Both the position numbers and the translations under genes were made by a program. Below are positions 33,633-40,217 of a stretch of 40,217 nucleotides of DNA, piece after piece (the stretch's first letter is position 1; the number at the start of each line of letters is the position of its first letter). The DNA lies in NCBI GenBank assembly GCA_016787665.1, contig JAEUUC010000012.1:1-40217 (forward strand). Direction: 5' to 3'. The DNA is from Cyclobacteriaceae bacterium (GTDB lineage: Bacteria; Bacteroidota; Bacteroidia; Cytophagales; Cyclobacteriaceae). The notes under the pieces are model-generated. The model made no database searches. It saw only the letters and a list, made by a program, of their open reading frames with translations, and was not told where the DNA came from.

Positions 33633-34308
33633 ATTTTTCGAGCGGCTGGTGGGCGACCACCGCCTCGAGCCCGGTGCACAGGCGTGGGAGAAGATTGAAG
33701 CCAACCTGGCAAAAAAAAATAGGATTGTCATCTGGTGGCGGGTGGCTGCTGTAGTAGCGTGTGCAGCCGTGGCACTCTGGTGGCTCGTGCGGCCGGAAGC
33801 ATCTGAGCCTACCCTGTCGCGCACCATCGAAACACCCGTTGAGCAGCCCAAGGCGGAGACCACCCTGAGGCCGGAGAAATCAGAAGTGGCGCAACGGGTT
33901 GAGCTACCTGTGAAGAAGCAAACCAAAAAGCCAGCTGCAGTTGTGGAAAGCCCCACCATTCAGGCGGAACAGCAAACGAACGAGCAGCCAACGGTTGCTG
34001 AGACATTCGGGGCTGACGCGGCTGTGCCGGTGGAGACGGTGATAGATACGCAAGAAACAACCGCGGTGGCCGTCAACGAAGTGAAACCGATGGTGCTGGT
34101 GTACGAGTTGCCTGCCCTGGCTGATGCCCCGACAGACGTGGCTGTAGCCGAGCCACCCGCAGAGGAAAAACGGAGTCCGCTGGCCAAAGCGTGGGCCGTG
34201 GCCAAGGACACAAAAAATGGTGAGGGTCTGTTTGCCGAACTGGATAAGGTGAAGCACAACCTGTTCGCCCGAAATCAAAAAACAACCAAACAAGAGACTT
34301 TGAACTAA
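33613..34308 (+). CDS. Membrane anti-sigma-factor-like protein
   Basis: This 231-residue protein has a cytoplasmic N-terminus of about 36 residues (TDKFFERLVGDHRLEPGAQAWEKIEANL). One membrane helix follows (about 38-57, IVIWWRVAAVVACAAVALWWLV), then a long acidic Pro/Glu/Val/Thr-rich periplasmic stalk that ends in a small helical segment (SPLAKAWAVAKDTKN). The layout is that of single-pass regulators in ECF operons of Bacteroidota, where the N-terminal tail binds the sigma factor. It lacks a recognisable anti-sigma domain such as FecR, so the role is inferred from layout and from the 20-base overlap with the sigma gene. Confidence 0.75.
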   Translation: MDHNTDKFFERLVGDHRLEPGAQAWEKIEANLAKKNRIVIWWRVAAVVACAAVALWWLVRPEASEPTLSRTIETPVEQPKAETTLRPEKSEVAQRVELPVKKQTKKPAAVVESPTIQAEQQTNEQPTVAETFGADAAVPVETVIDTQETTAVAVNEVKPMVLVYELPALADAPTDVAVAEPPAEEKRSPLAKAWAVAKDTKNGEGLFAELDKVKHNLFARNQKTTKQETLN

Positions 34309-34313
34309 CGAAT

Positions 34314-35294
34314 ATGAAAAAGAATTTGATCGTCATCATCGCTTTGCTGGCCCTGTGCCTCCCGGCCTCGGCCCAATCCGCACAACCCGATTCGGTGTTG
34401 GTAAAAGTGGGCAAAGCCAGTAAAGTAGTTGTTACCGTGGGCGATAAGAGTGACCTGGAAACCTTCCGGAAGTATAATTTTCAACAGTTGATGGACGACA
34501 TCATCAACAAACTGGATGCCCGCGATAGCAGCCAGACGAAATCGGCCCGTGATTACGAACGCCAACCTGACCCGGCCACGGAATCACCCGAGCGGGAGAC
34601 AGAGGTTGAAAAGGAAGAGCCATGGGAAACCGTGCGCCCCTACAAGCCGCGCAGAGGCACCAGCCAGAACTTTGTCTTCGACCTGGGAATCAATAACCTA
34701 TTGGATGCGGATGGGTTCCCGTCTTCGGCCGATCCGTATGCCGTGCACCCCTGGGGGTCTTGGTATGTGGGATTCAACTCCATTCAACGCACGCGGGTGG
34801 CCAACAAGTTTTTCCTCGAATGGGGCGGTGGTGTAAGTTGGTACAACTTCAAGTTTGAAAATGAACGAACTATTCTGGGTACGGATGAGAATGGGATTAC
34901 GTTCGGAGAAGACCTTTCGAACGTGGACTATCGCAAAAGCAAACTCACGGTAACCCATCTTAACCTGTCACTCGTGCCCGTTCTGGATTTTGGCAACGGG
35001 CGTCACAAGCCCACGTTCTTCAACGACACCGACTCCCGGAGCTTTCGGATAGGCGTAGGCGGCTATCTGGGTTACCGCCTGGACAGCTACACGAAACAGA
35101 CCTATTTTGAAAATGGAGATCGCAGACGAAACCATGAGCACGACAGCTACTACCTCAATCCGCTCCGCTACGGTGTGCGGTTGCAGCTCGGCTTTGGCGA
35201 CTCCGAAATTTTTGTAAACTACGACCTGAACGAACTGTTTGAAGAAAACAAAGGGCCAAAAGTAAACGCCTTAACGTTTGGTGTCAGCTTCTGA
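34314..35294 (+). CDS. Outer-membrane beta-barrel protein of the ECF operon
   Basis: This 326-residue protein has a signal peptide (about residues 1-20, ending PASAQ). A charged, probably periplasmic segment follows (about 35-110; DLETFRKYNFQQLMDDI, then a Pro/Glu-rich linker). The beta-barrel part is glycine- and aromatic-rich: NFVFDLGINNLLDADG, FFLEWGGGVSWYNF, FRIGVGGYLGYRL, YGVRLQLGFGDSEIFVNYDL. It ends with VNALTFGVSF, a terminal Phe strand as in outer-membrane barrels. Its start is five bases after the anti-sigma-like gene, so all three genes form an operon. A plausible scheme is that this protein is the target or sensor of the sigma/anti-sigma pair. Confidence 0.8.
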   Translation: MKKNLIVIIALLALCLPASAQSAQPDSVLVKVGKASKVVVTVGDKSDLETFRKYNFQQLMDDIINKLDARDSSQTKSARDYERQPDPATESPERETEVEKEEPWETVRPYKPRRGTSQNFVFDLGINNLLDADGFPSSADPYAVHPWGSWYVGFNSIQRTRVANKFFLEWGGGVSWYNFKFENERTILGTDENGITFGEDLSNVDYRKSKLTVTHLNLSLVPVLDFGNGRHKPTFFNDTDSRSFRIGVGGYLGYRLDSYTKQTYFENGDRRRNHEHDSYYLNPLRYGVRLQLGFGDSEIFVNYDLNELFEENKGPKVNALTFGVSF

Positions 35295-35312
35295 CCCCAT
35301 CACCAAAAAAAG

Positions 35313-35350
35313 AAAAACTCCCGGCTGGTATGAAAAGCCGGGAGTTTTTT
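35313..35350. terminator. Bidirectional intrinsic terminator
   Basis: AAAAACTCCCGGCT (35313-35326) pairs with AGCCGGGAGTTTTT (35336-35349) around a nine-base loop and has A and T runs on its two sides. It can end the sigma operon on the plus strand and the convergent membrane gene (35373-35858) on the minus strand. Confidence 0.92.
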
Positions 35351-35372
35351 GTTTTCAGGGTGTGCTTGCTTT

Positions 35373-35858
35373 TCACCGCAAATCAAGATCGTGCAACACC
35401 ATCTGGCGCTGGTCCGGTTTCAGTTCAAGTTCGCGGCAGGCGCGTGTGCGCGTTGGCCACAAGAAGAAGAACAGCAGCAGCACCGCGGCCGCGAGCAGCA
35501 CAAAAGCAAGGTCACCGGTAAGAAAATAGCCCACGGCATACCACATCACCGCACTTACAATTACCACCAGCCGCAAAATAACCGGCTGCGCATAGCGCTC
35601 CAACTTAAGGCCAAGGCTAAACTCCTGGCGAATGAGGCGGATGCGCTGAGGGATATACCACATATTAACGAGCGTTAGTTCCGCAAAAGCCAGTGCGGTG
35701 ATCACCCCAAACACCACCATCACCGTATCACCTTCCACCATGGGCTGCAAGTCGCGCAGAAATTCGGCTGCACCTATGCTGGCAACTGCAAACGTTACCA
35801 ATAGGATTGCTTTGTTGCTTAGCCGGTAGAAGTACTCACGTATCGAGAGGAATTTCAT
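35373..35858 (-). CDS. Four-helix integral membrane protein, unknown function
   Basis: This 161-residue protein has four predicted membrane helices (about 18-35, 44-66, 92-113 and 116-134). It starts with a basic segment (MKFLSIREYFYRLSNK) and ends with a charged cytoplasmic tail (RACRELELKPDQRQMVLHDLDLR). I recognise no family. It is divergent from the tetR regulator, whose start lies about 60 bases away, so the two promoters probably overlap. A link to the paa locus is possible only by position. Confidence 0.7.
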   Translation of the reverse strand: MKFLSIREYFYRLSNKAILLVTFAVASIGAAEFLRDLQPMVEGDTVMVVFGVITALAFAELTLVNMWYIPQRIRLIRQEFSLGLKLERYAQPVILRLVVIVSAVMWYAVGYFLTGDLAFVLLAAAVLLLFFFLWPTRTRACRELELKPDQRQMVLHDLDLR

Positions 35859-35919
35859 GCGTTGATCATCTGGGTTATCAAATTTAATTGTTTACTTTGA
35901 AGTCGGAGAAGTGTAATAA

Positions 35920-36513
35920 ATGGAAACGGTGGTTAATCTTTCACGCAAAGAACAAGTAATCCGCAAAGCGGCCGAGCTTTTCCGCGAAAAAGGATATGCA
36001 GCCTCGTCCATGCGCGACCTGGCGCAAATGCTGGGCATTGAGGCGGCCAGCCTGTACTCGCACATCAAATCAAAAGAAGAAATTCTTCAAAGCCTCTGCT
36101 TTGATATGGCCTCGGAATTCCGAAAGTCCCTGCAGGATGTAGAGAAAATGAAGGTAACTGCAGGTGAAAAGCTAAAACTGGGCATTATTGGTCACATTAA
36201 AGTGATGGCCAAAGACCTGGTGGCGGCAGCCGTTTTCATGAACGAACACCGGCACCTGAGTCAACCCTACCTGCGCGAGTTTCTGTTACTACGCATCAAC
36301 TACATCAACCGGTTCAAGACCATTATTGAAGAAGGCATTGCCACGGGCGAATTCAAGGAAAACATCGATACCAAACTGGCCGTAATGACGCTGTTTTCAT
36401 CCTTAAACTGGATGCCAATGTGGTACGACCCGGATGGCAGCATTGTGCCCACCGACCTGGGCGAACAACTGGCCGACATGCTGGTAAACGGCCTGCGTAA
36501 ACAAAAAGCCTGA
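35920..36513 (+). CDS. TetR-family regulator of the phenylacetate locus
   Basis: This 197-residue regulator has an N-terminal helix-turn-helix (about 10-55): KEQVIRKAAELFREKGYAASSMRDLAQMLGIEAASLYSHIKSKEEIL. A helical ligand-binding domain follows, with VFMNEHRHLSQPYLREFLLLRINYINRFK and MTLFSSLNWMPMWYDPDGS. TetR proteins with this kind of ligand domain are often acyl-CoA responsive. Its position 64 bases before paaA suggests that it represses the phenylacetyl-CoA epoxidase operon and responds to phenylacetyl-CoA, as PaaR-type regulators do in other bacteria. This is inference from context. Confidence 0.88.
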   Translation: METVVNLSRKEQVIRKAAELFREKGYAASSMRDLAQMLGIEAASLYSHIKSKEEILQSLCFDMASEFRKSLQDVEKMKVTAGEKLKLGIIGHIKVMAKDLVAAAVFMNEHRHLSQPYLREFLLLRINYINRFKTIIEEGIATGEFKENIDTKLAVMTLFSSLNWMPMWYDPDGSIVPTDLGEQLADMLVNGLRKQKA

Positions 36514-36539
36514 CCTTTCTTTCGTCATTTTAAAATCCC

Positions 36540-36558
36540 CTAACAGTAGTTAGTTTTG
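36540..36558 (+). promoter_or_regulatory. paaA promoter with overlapping candidate TetR operator
   Basis: TAGTTTTG (36551-36558) matches the Bacteroidota -7 element TAnnTTTG exactly and ends 19 bases before the paaA ATG. The perfect inverted repeat CTAAC-agta-GTTAG (36540-36553) overlaps its first bases. An operator at this place would block RNA polymerase, which fits a TetR-type repressor encoded just upstream. Confidence 0.6.
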
Positions 36559-36577
36559 GGGCTTAAATCCTATTGTT

Positions 36578-37564
36578 ATGTACGGGGGCGGAAATACGTT
36601 TGAGGGAATCAAGACCGACAGTGTGGCCCAGGAAGATCCGGCAAAACTAGCCGAGTTTGAGGCGCGCATTGCCCGGGGCGAAAAAATTGAACCAACCGAC
36701 TGGATGCCGCAGCTCTACCGCAAGCAACTCATTCGCATGATTGAGCAGCATGCGCACAGCGAGATCATTGGGGCATTGCCGGAGGGCACGTGGATAACCC
36801 GCGCACCGGGGTTCAGGCGCAAAATGGCGCTCATGGCCAAGGTGCAGGATGAAGTAGGCCACGCGCAGTTGTTATACAGTGCGGCCGAAACCCTCGGCAA
36901 GAGTCGCGAGAAAATGATCGAAGATTTGCTGAGCGGCAAATCCAAATACTCCAACATCTTCAACTACCCTACCTTCACCTGGGCCGATTGCTGTTTCATT
37001 TCCTGGCTGGTGGACGCGGGCGCCATTGTGAACCAACTCGCCAACGCCAAGGGAAGCTACGGCCCGTATTGCCGCGCCCTCGATCGCATCTGTGCCGAAG
37101 AATCGTTTCACCTCAAGTACGGCCACCATTGTGTGATTTACCTGGCCTCCGGCACCGCCAAACAACGCCAGATGTTTCAGGATGCCATCAACCGCTGGTG
37201 GGCGCCCATGATGCACTTCTTCGGGCCCTCCGATAAAATCTCGGCCCACACCGAAGTGTTGATGCGGTGGAAAGTGAAGATGGCTACCAACGATGACATG
37301 CGTAACCAGTTCCTGGATATGTATGTGCCCAAGATCTGGGAATTGGGCTTTACCATTCCGGATCCCAACCTGAAGAAGAATGCCGAAACCGGCAAGTGGG
37401 CATACACCGAGCCTGATTGGGAAGAATTTAAACGCGTAATCAATGGCGATGGCCCCTGCAATAAGGAACGCCTCGAAGTGAGACGCGTTGCCGAAGAACG
37501 CGGCAAGTGGGTGCGCGAAGCCCTCAAGTCACCCAAAACGGCTTACGTAACTCCGCTGGCGTAG
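36578..37564 (+). CDS. paaA: Phenylacetyl-CoA epoxidase catalytic subunit A
   Basis: PaaA is the di-iron subunit of the 1,2-phenylacetyl-CoA epoxidase (PaaABC(D)E), which adds an epoxide to phenylacetyl-CoA in the aerobic hybrid pathway. The 328-residue protein has the ferritin-like iron ligands in [12 protein letters not shown] (E92, H95) and [14 protein letters not shown] (E174 or E175, H178), with a further glutamate at about 62. Other family motifs are [20 protein letters not shown] and [15 protein letters not shown]. Length matches the family. It is the first gene of paaA-paaB-membrane gene-paaC-paaD. Confidence 0.97.
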   Translation: MYGGGNTFEGIKTDSVAQEDPAKLAEFEARIARGEKIEPTDWMPQLYRKQLIRMIEQHAHSEIIGALPEGTWITRAPGFRRKMALMAKVQDEVGHAQLLYSAAETLGKSREKMIEDLLSGKSKYSNIFNYPTFTWADCCFISWLVDAGAIVNQLANAKGSYGPYCRALDRICAEESFHLKYGHHCVIYLASGTAKQRQMFQDAINRWWAPMMHFFGPSDKISAHTEVLMRWKVKMATNDDMRNQFLDMYVPKIWELGFTIPDPNLKKNAETGKWAYTEPDWEEFKRVINGDGPCNKERLEVRRVAEERGKWVREALKSPKTAYVTPLA

Positions 37565-37613
37565 TCGTCTGTGTGGTGACGAGATTCTGAAATAGTAAAT
37601 CAAAAATCTAAAA

Positions 37614-38231
37614 TTGAATTCCCTCGATCCCCGCGTTAACCGACTTCCGGCCATAGGCCAGCCGGGGCAAATTCTGCCGAAAGCTGCACTCGATCAGCTC
37701 GGCACGTTCGAGGTGTTTGTGCAACCGAAGGATGGCAAGCCCTTTCAGCATGAAGGAATTGTGCATGCAGCCAACCGCGAACTCGCCTTTGTGCTGGCGA
37801 AAGAAGCGTTCACCCGCAGATTCCTGTGTACGTCCCTGTTTGTGGCTGACACCCGCCACGTGTACGTCTCCCCCACCACCGAAGGCAATACCAACGCCAT
37901 GGATCAACTGGCGGAAGTGATCAACCAGCCTGGTACCGCTGAGGCTTACGACATTTTTGTGCTGCCCAAACGGGGCAAGCAGCATGTGCACGTGGGCCAG
38001 GTGCAGGCTGTGCTTCCACAGGAAGCCATGTGGAAAGCCAAGCAGCAGAACCTGCATCAGGGCAAGGTGGTGTACAACGTGTGGGCCATTCGCACGGCCG
38101 ATATCCGCTTCACCACTGAAGAAGAAAAAGATTTATGGCTCACCCTGCCGGAAAAGAAATTCCGCGATGCCTCGGATTACAAGGGGGGCGACAAGCTGAA
38201 AGAATTTTTGGAGCGAAGTAAAACCACGTGA
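37614..38231 (+). CDS. paaB: Phenylacetyl-CoA epoxidase subunit B, two-domain form
   Basis: PaaB is a structural subunit of the epoxidase. Here the protein has 205 residues, about twice the E. coli PaaB. It holds two PaaB-like units: about 30-90 (TFEVFVQPKDGKPFQHEGIVHAAN, EAFTRRFLCTSLFVAD) and about 111-197 (YDIFVLPKRGKQHVHVGQVQAV, VVYNVWAIRTADI). The start is a TTG at 37614; the frame stops 18 bases upstream and contains no ATG before residue 96, while the early residues (NSLDPRVNRL) look conserved. Bacteroidota versions with this longer N-terminal extension are known to me only by general pattern. The stop overlaps the start of the next gene (GTGA). Confidence 0.93.
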   Translation: MNSLDPRVNRLPAIGQPGQILPKAALDQLGTFEVFVQPKDGKPFQHEGIVHAANRELAFVLAKEAFTRRFLCTSLFVADTRHVYVSPTTEGNTNAMDQLAEVINQPGTAEAYDIFVLPKRGKQHVHVGQVQAVLPQEAMWKAKQQNLHQGKVVYNVWAIRTADIRFTTEEEKDLWLTLPEKKFRDASDYKGGDKLKEFLERSKTT

Positions 38232-38557
38232 ACTGGAAGGGACAGCAACGGGCGCTGGAACTACTGGCCGTGGCAGCCATGGTAACCGGCATTATTCAAA
38301 TGTACCGGGGCCACGACCCGCAGCGCTATTGGATTTACGGAGGCTTTGCGCTGGTGGGCATCGCCAAACTATGGGAAGCCATAAACGTGCACGACCCTTC
38401 GTTTAAGGTTTTGAAGATTGTACTCTCCGCGTTGATTCTGGTGTTGTGCGCGTTGCACCTGGCTACCGGCATTAAAACGCTGAACTATATTCTGGTGCCG
38501 CTGTTGATTTACTACGTGCTGCACTATCGCTTACGATTTAAACAAACCGGCTCATGA
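38228..38557 (+). CDS. Membrane protein embedded in the paa operon
   Basis: This 109-residue protein has four likely membrane helices (about 9-25, 34-50, 60-78 and 84-100) with a basic end, YRLRFKQTGS. It starts with GTG, overlapping the paaB stop (GTGA at 38228-38231), and its stop overlaps the paaC start (ATGA at 38554-38557). It is therefore translated as part of the operon. I recognise no family, and standard paa operons have no such gene at this place. It could help import or sense an aromatic acid, or be a hitchhiking gene. The function is open. Confidence 0.75.
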   Translation: MNWKGQQRALELLAVAAMVTGIIQMYRGHDPQRYWIYGGFALVGIAKLWEAINVHDPSFKVLKIVLSALILVLCALHLATGIKTLNYILVPLLIYYVLHYRLRFKQTGS

Positions 38558-39309
38558 GCAACCTGGCACTGAAAGAACTCCTGTATAAAATGGCCGATGA
38601 TCTGTTGGTGTTCGGGCACCGCAATTCCGAGTGGACCGGCTTTGGCCCGCTATTGGAAGAAGACATCGCTTTCTCCTCCATGGCCCAGGACAAGATCGGG
38701 CAAAGCCAGGCACTTTACCAGTTGCTGCACCAACTGGGCGAGCAGGAACCGGACACCGTAGCCTTTACGCGCAATGCAAACCAGTTTCACAATTGCACAC
38801 TAGTGGAGTTGCCCAACCGCGAGTATGACTTCAGCCTGGTGCGGCACTTTCTGTTCGATACGGCCGATGCCCTGCGTTGGCAAATGCTGATGCAGTGCTC
38901 CTACACACCCCTGGCGCAACTGGCCGCCAAAGTGCGGGGCGAGTTGCGCTACCATACGCTGCACGCCAACACGTGGATCAAACAGCTGGGCAGCGCCACC
39001 GAAGAAAGTATCGGGCGGTTACAGCAGTCGCTGAACGAACTGGCGCCTTATGCCCTCGGCATGTTTGAGCGCTCACCGTATGAAGATCAGCTAATGGCAG
39101 ATAAGATTTTTGAAGGCGAGAAAGCGCTGGAGGCGCGCTGGCAGCAAGCGATTGAGAAGACGCTGGCCCAAACCCAGTTGACCCTGCCGGATTGGAAAAT
39201 TCAAACCCCGCATGTTGGCGGACGCGTAGGTCAGCACACCGAACATTTGCAACCGCTGCTGGATGAAATGAGTGAAGTGTTCCGCATCGACCCGGGTGCG
39301 GAGTGGTGA
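38554..39309 (+). CDS. paaC: Phenylacetyl-CoA epoxidase structural subunit C
   Basis: PaaC is the ferritin-fold partner of PaaA; it has lost the metal site and holds the catalytic subunit in the complex. The 251-residue protein opens ALKELLYKMADDLLVFGHRNSEWTGFGPLLEEDIAFSSMAQDKIGQSQAL. Further motifs are LFDTADALRWQMLMQCSYTPLAQLAAKVRGELRYHTLHANTWIKQLG, and the end is HTEHLQPLLDEMSEVFRIDPGAEW, which matches family length and order. Its ATG overlaps the stop of the membrane gene by four bases. Confidence 0.96.
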   Translation: MSNLALKELLYKMADDLLVFGHRNSEWTGFGPLLEEDIAFSSMAQDKIGQSQALYQLLHQLGEQEPDTVAFTRNANQFHNCTLVELPNREYDFSLVRHFLFDTADALRWQMLMQCSYTPLAQLAAKVRGELRYHTLHANTWIKQLGSATEESIGRLQQSLNELAPYALGMFERSPYEDQLMADKIFEGEKALEARWQQAIEKTLAQTQLTLPDWKIQTPHVGGRVGQHTEHLQPLLDEMSEVFRIDPGAEW

Positions 39310-39330
39310 GGGGTAGATGCTGGATACTGG

Positions 39331-39834
39331 ATGTTGGATAGTGGAAAAAGTATTGGACCATTGAATGCTGAATTACTTTCCTGGCTCGAAGAGGTGAAAG
39401 ACCCCGAGATACCCGTGCTGTCGCTGGTGGATATGGGTGTGATTACCCAAGCCGAGGTGGACGGCAGCGTGGCCCGTGTGGAGATGACGCCCACGTTTGT
39501 CGGTTGCCCGGCATTGGAAATTATGAAGCAGGAAGTGGAGCAGGTGATAACCCGGCACGGCTTCACGCCCGAAGTCACCGTTTCGTTTCGCGAGCCGTGG
39601 AGCAGCGACAAGATGACGGAGAAGGGAAAGGCCGCATTAAAAAAATTCGGATTAGCTCCGCCTCCGGCATCTGCGCAGGTGTTTCATGACTTGGAAATAT
39701 TGGAGAGCGCCACCTGCCCGCGCTGCAACGGCACGAACACCGAGTTAAAAAACCCGTTTGGCCCCACGCTGTGCCGCGCCATTTATTATTGCCACACCTG
39801 CCACGAAGCCTTTGAGCAGTTTAAGCCAGTTTAG
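39331..39834 (+). CDS. paaD: Phenylacetate degradation protein D (iron-sulfur assembly-type)
   Basis: PaaD is a DUF59-type protein thought to help mature the iron-sulfur or di-iron centres of the epoxidase. The 167-residue protein has the DUF59 core (LLSWLEEVKDPEIPVLSLVDMGVI, TPTFVGCPALEIM with the conserved cysteine). The C-terminal zinc ribbon is CPRCNGTNTEL and CRAIYYCHTCHEAFEQF. Its ATG lies in a short run of TGGAT-like repeats (39320-39342) 21 bases after paaC; the start is therefore less certain than for the other paa genes. The usual reductase gene paaE does not follow within the window. Confidence 0.94.
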   Translation: MLDSGKSIGPLNAELLSWLEEVKDPEIPVLSLVDMGVITQAEVDGSVARVEMTPTFVGCPALEIMKQEVEQVITRHGFTPEVTVSFREPWSSDKMTEKGKAALKKFGLAPPPASAQVFHDLEILESATCPRCNGTNTELKNPFGPTLCRAIYYCHTCHEAFEQFKPV

Positions 39835-39858
39835 ACTTTTTTTACCTCCGATGCTGAT

Positions 39859-39966
39859 GTTGGGCGGCTGTTCCAGCTTGCCCACCGCAAAAAAAAGCGA
39901 AGGGACGGCCGCATGCCGCATGTCTTGTTGGGCACTTCACCACCCAACGGCAGGCCAGCCAACAAG
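39859..39966. other. Structured intergenic element downstream of paaD
   Basis: Several inverted repeats follow one another: GCGGCTGTTCC (39864-39874) pairs with GGGACGGCCGC (39902-39912) with two G-U pairs, around an inner CGC-A8-GCG hairpin (39886-39899). CTTGTTGG (39924-39931) pairs with CCAACAAG (39959-39966). GTTGGG (39927-39932) can alternatively pair with CCCAAC (39943-39948). It fills much of the about 250-base gap after paaD. It resembles repeat elements found between Bacteroidota genes, but I cannot name it. The rest of the gap is AT-rich and shows no gene. Confidence 0.5.
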
Positions 39967-40088
39967 CCTAAACTGCACAAAAGATATATCCGCGATTTTT
40001 GGCCTTTTTGGGCATTTTCGTAGGTTTTGTTTGCAAAAACGCCATATATAAGATACATTCAATTGCATAAGCACACACGTTAGCAGCA

Positions 40089-40217
40089 ATGCAACAAATG
40101 AAGAGACTCCTAACTATTGTACCGTTGACATTAATTTGCTTCCACGCACTGGGACAATTGACTGACCAAAAGTATCGGGACAATTCGGTTAACGGACTAA
40201 AACTAAGAGACCCGGAC
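40089..40217 (+). CDS. Secreted protein, N-terminal part (truncated by window edge)
   Basis: The frame opens at ATG 40089 (or at the second ATG, 40098, giving MKRLLTIVPLTLICFHALG) and is still open at the window end, giving 40-43 residues. The first part is a signal peptide with probable cleavage after HALG. The visible mature part, QLTDQKYRDNSVNGLKLRDPD, is polar. Nothing more can be said of the family. The DNA is AT-rich compared with the paa genes, so a new accessory region may start here. Confidence 0.6.
   Translation, partial: MQQMKRLLTIVPLTLICFHALGQLTDQKYRDNSVNGLKLRDPD

Noticed and set aside
39855..39970. Integron attC site
   Set aside because: GTTGGGC and ACCCAAC half-sites are present, but in the order GTT...AAC rather than the AAC...GTT order of attC. 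No integrase gene is visible.

Overview
The window looks like a chromosomal segment of a Bacteroidota bacterium, most likely of the Cytophagales. It carries type IX secretion (T9SS) cargo proteins with both type A and type B C-terminal sorting domains, a gingipain-like C25 peptidase, PspC/DUF2807 and CarboxypepD_reg-like proteins, a Bacteroidota-style RHS core, and promoters of the TAnnTTTG type with little Shine-Dalgarno signal. I saw no rRNA, tRNA, CRISPR array or transposase gene. Genus-level placement would be a guess.

Layout. (1) 1-6000 is an AT-rich accessory stretch, all on the minus strand: the start of a T9SS type B protein, then small secreted, lipoprotein and membrane genes of unknown function, an orphan RHS C-terminal tip coupled to a small membrane gene, a 280-bp near-identical duplication and at least one gene remnant. 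It ends abruptly at metG. (2) 6005-14030 is a core block: metG, a TPR histidine kinase, two tiny secreted peptides with a strong terminator, sppA, folK and fabD. (3) 14034-17344 holds a DCC-family protein coupled to a 973-residue T9SS type B protein. (4) 17460-22360 holds a small conserved protein, a PlsB-like acyltransferase overlapping gpsA (phospholipid synthesis), an outer-membrane protein, a structured inverted repeat, a PepSY-like protein and an SlyD-like FKBP isomerase. (5) 22361-27328 is one very large C25 peptidase (PorU2-like). (6) 27433-32978 runs forward: padR, a double-PspC/DUF2807 membrane protein, a CarboxypepD_reg-like protein, a beta-CASP RNA nuclease and a small secreted protein. 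(7) 33045-35294 is an ECF sigma / membrane anti-sigma-like / outer-membrane protein unit closed by a bidirectional terminator. (8) 35920-39834 is a phenylacetyl-CoA epoxidase locus: tetR, paaA, a double-length paaB, a coupled membrane gene, paaC and paaD, with a candidate operator on the paaA promoter. (9) 39835-40217 is a structured intergenic segment and the start of another secreted protein.

The least ordinary parts are the RHS-tip island with its duplicated small membrane gene, the membrane gene embedded in the paa operon beside a two-domain PaaB, the tandem tiny secreted peptides beside the histidine kinase, and two structured intergenic elements (21088-21187 and 39859-39966). None proves a new system on sequence alone.
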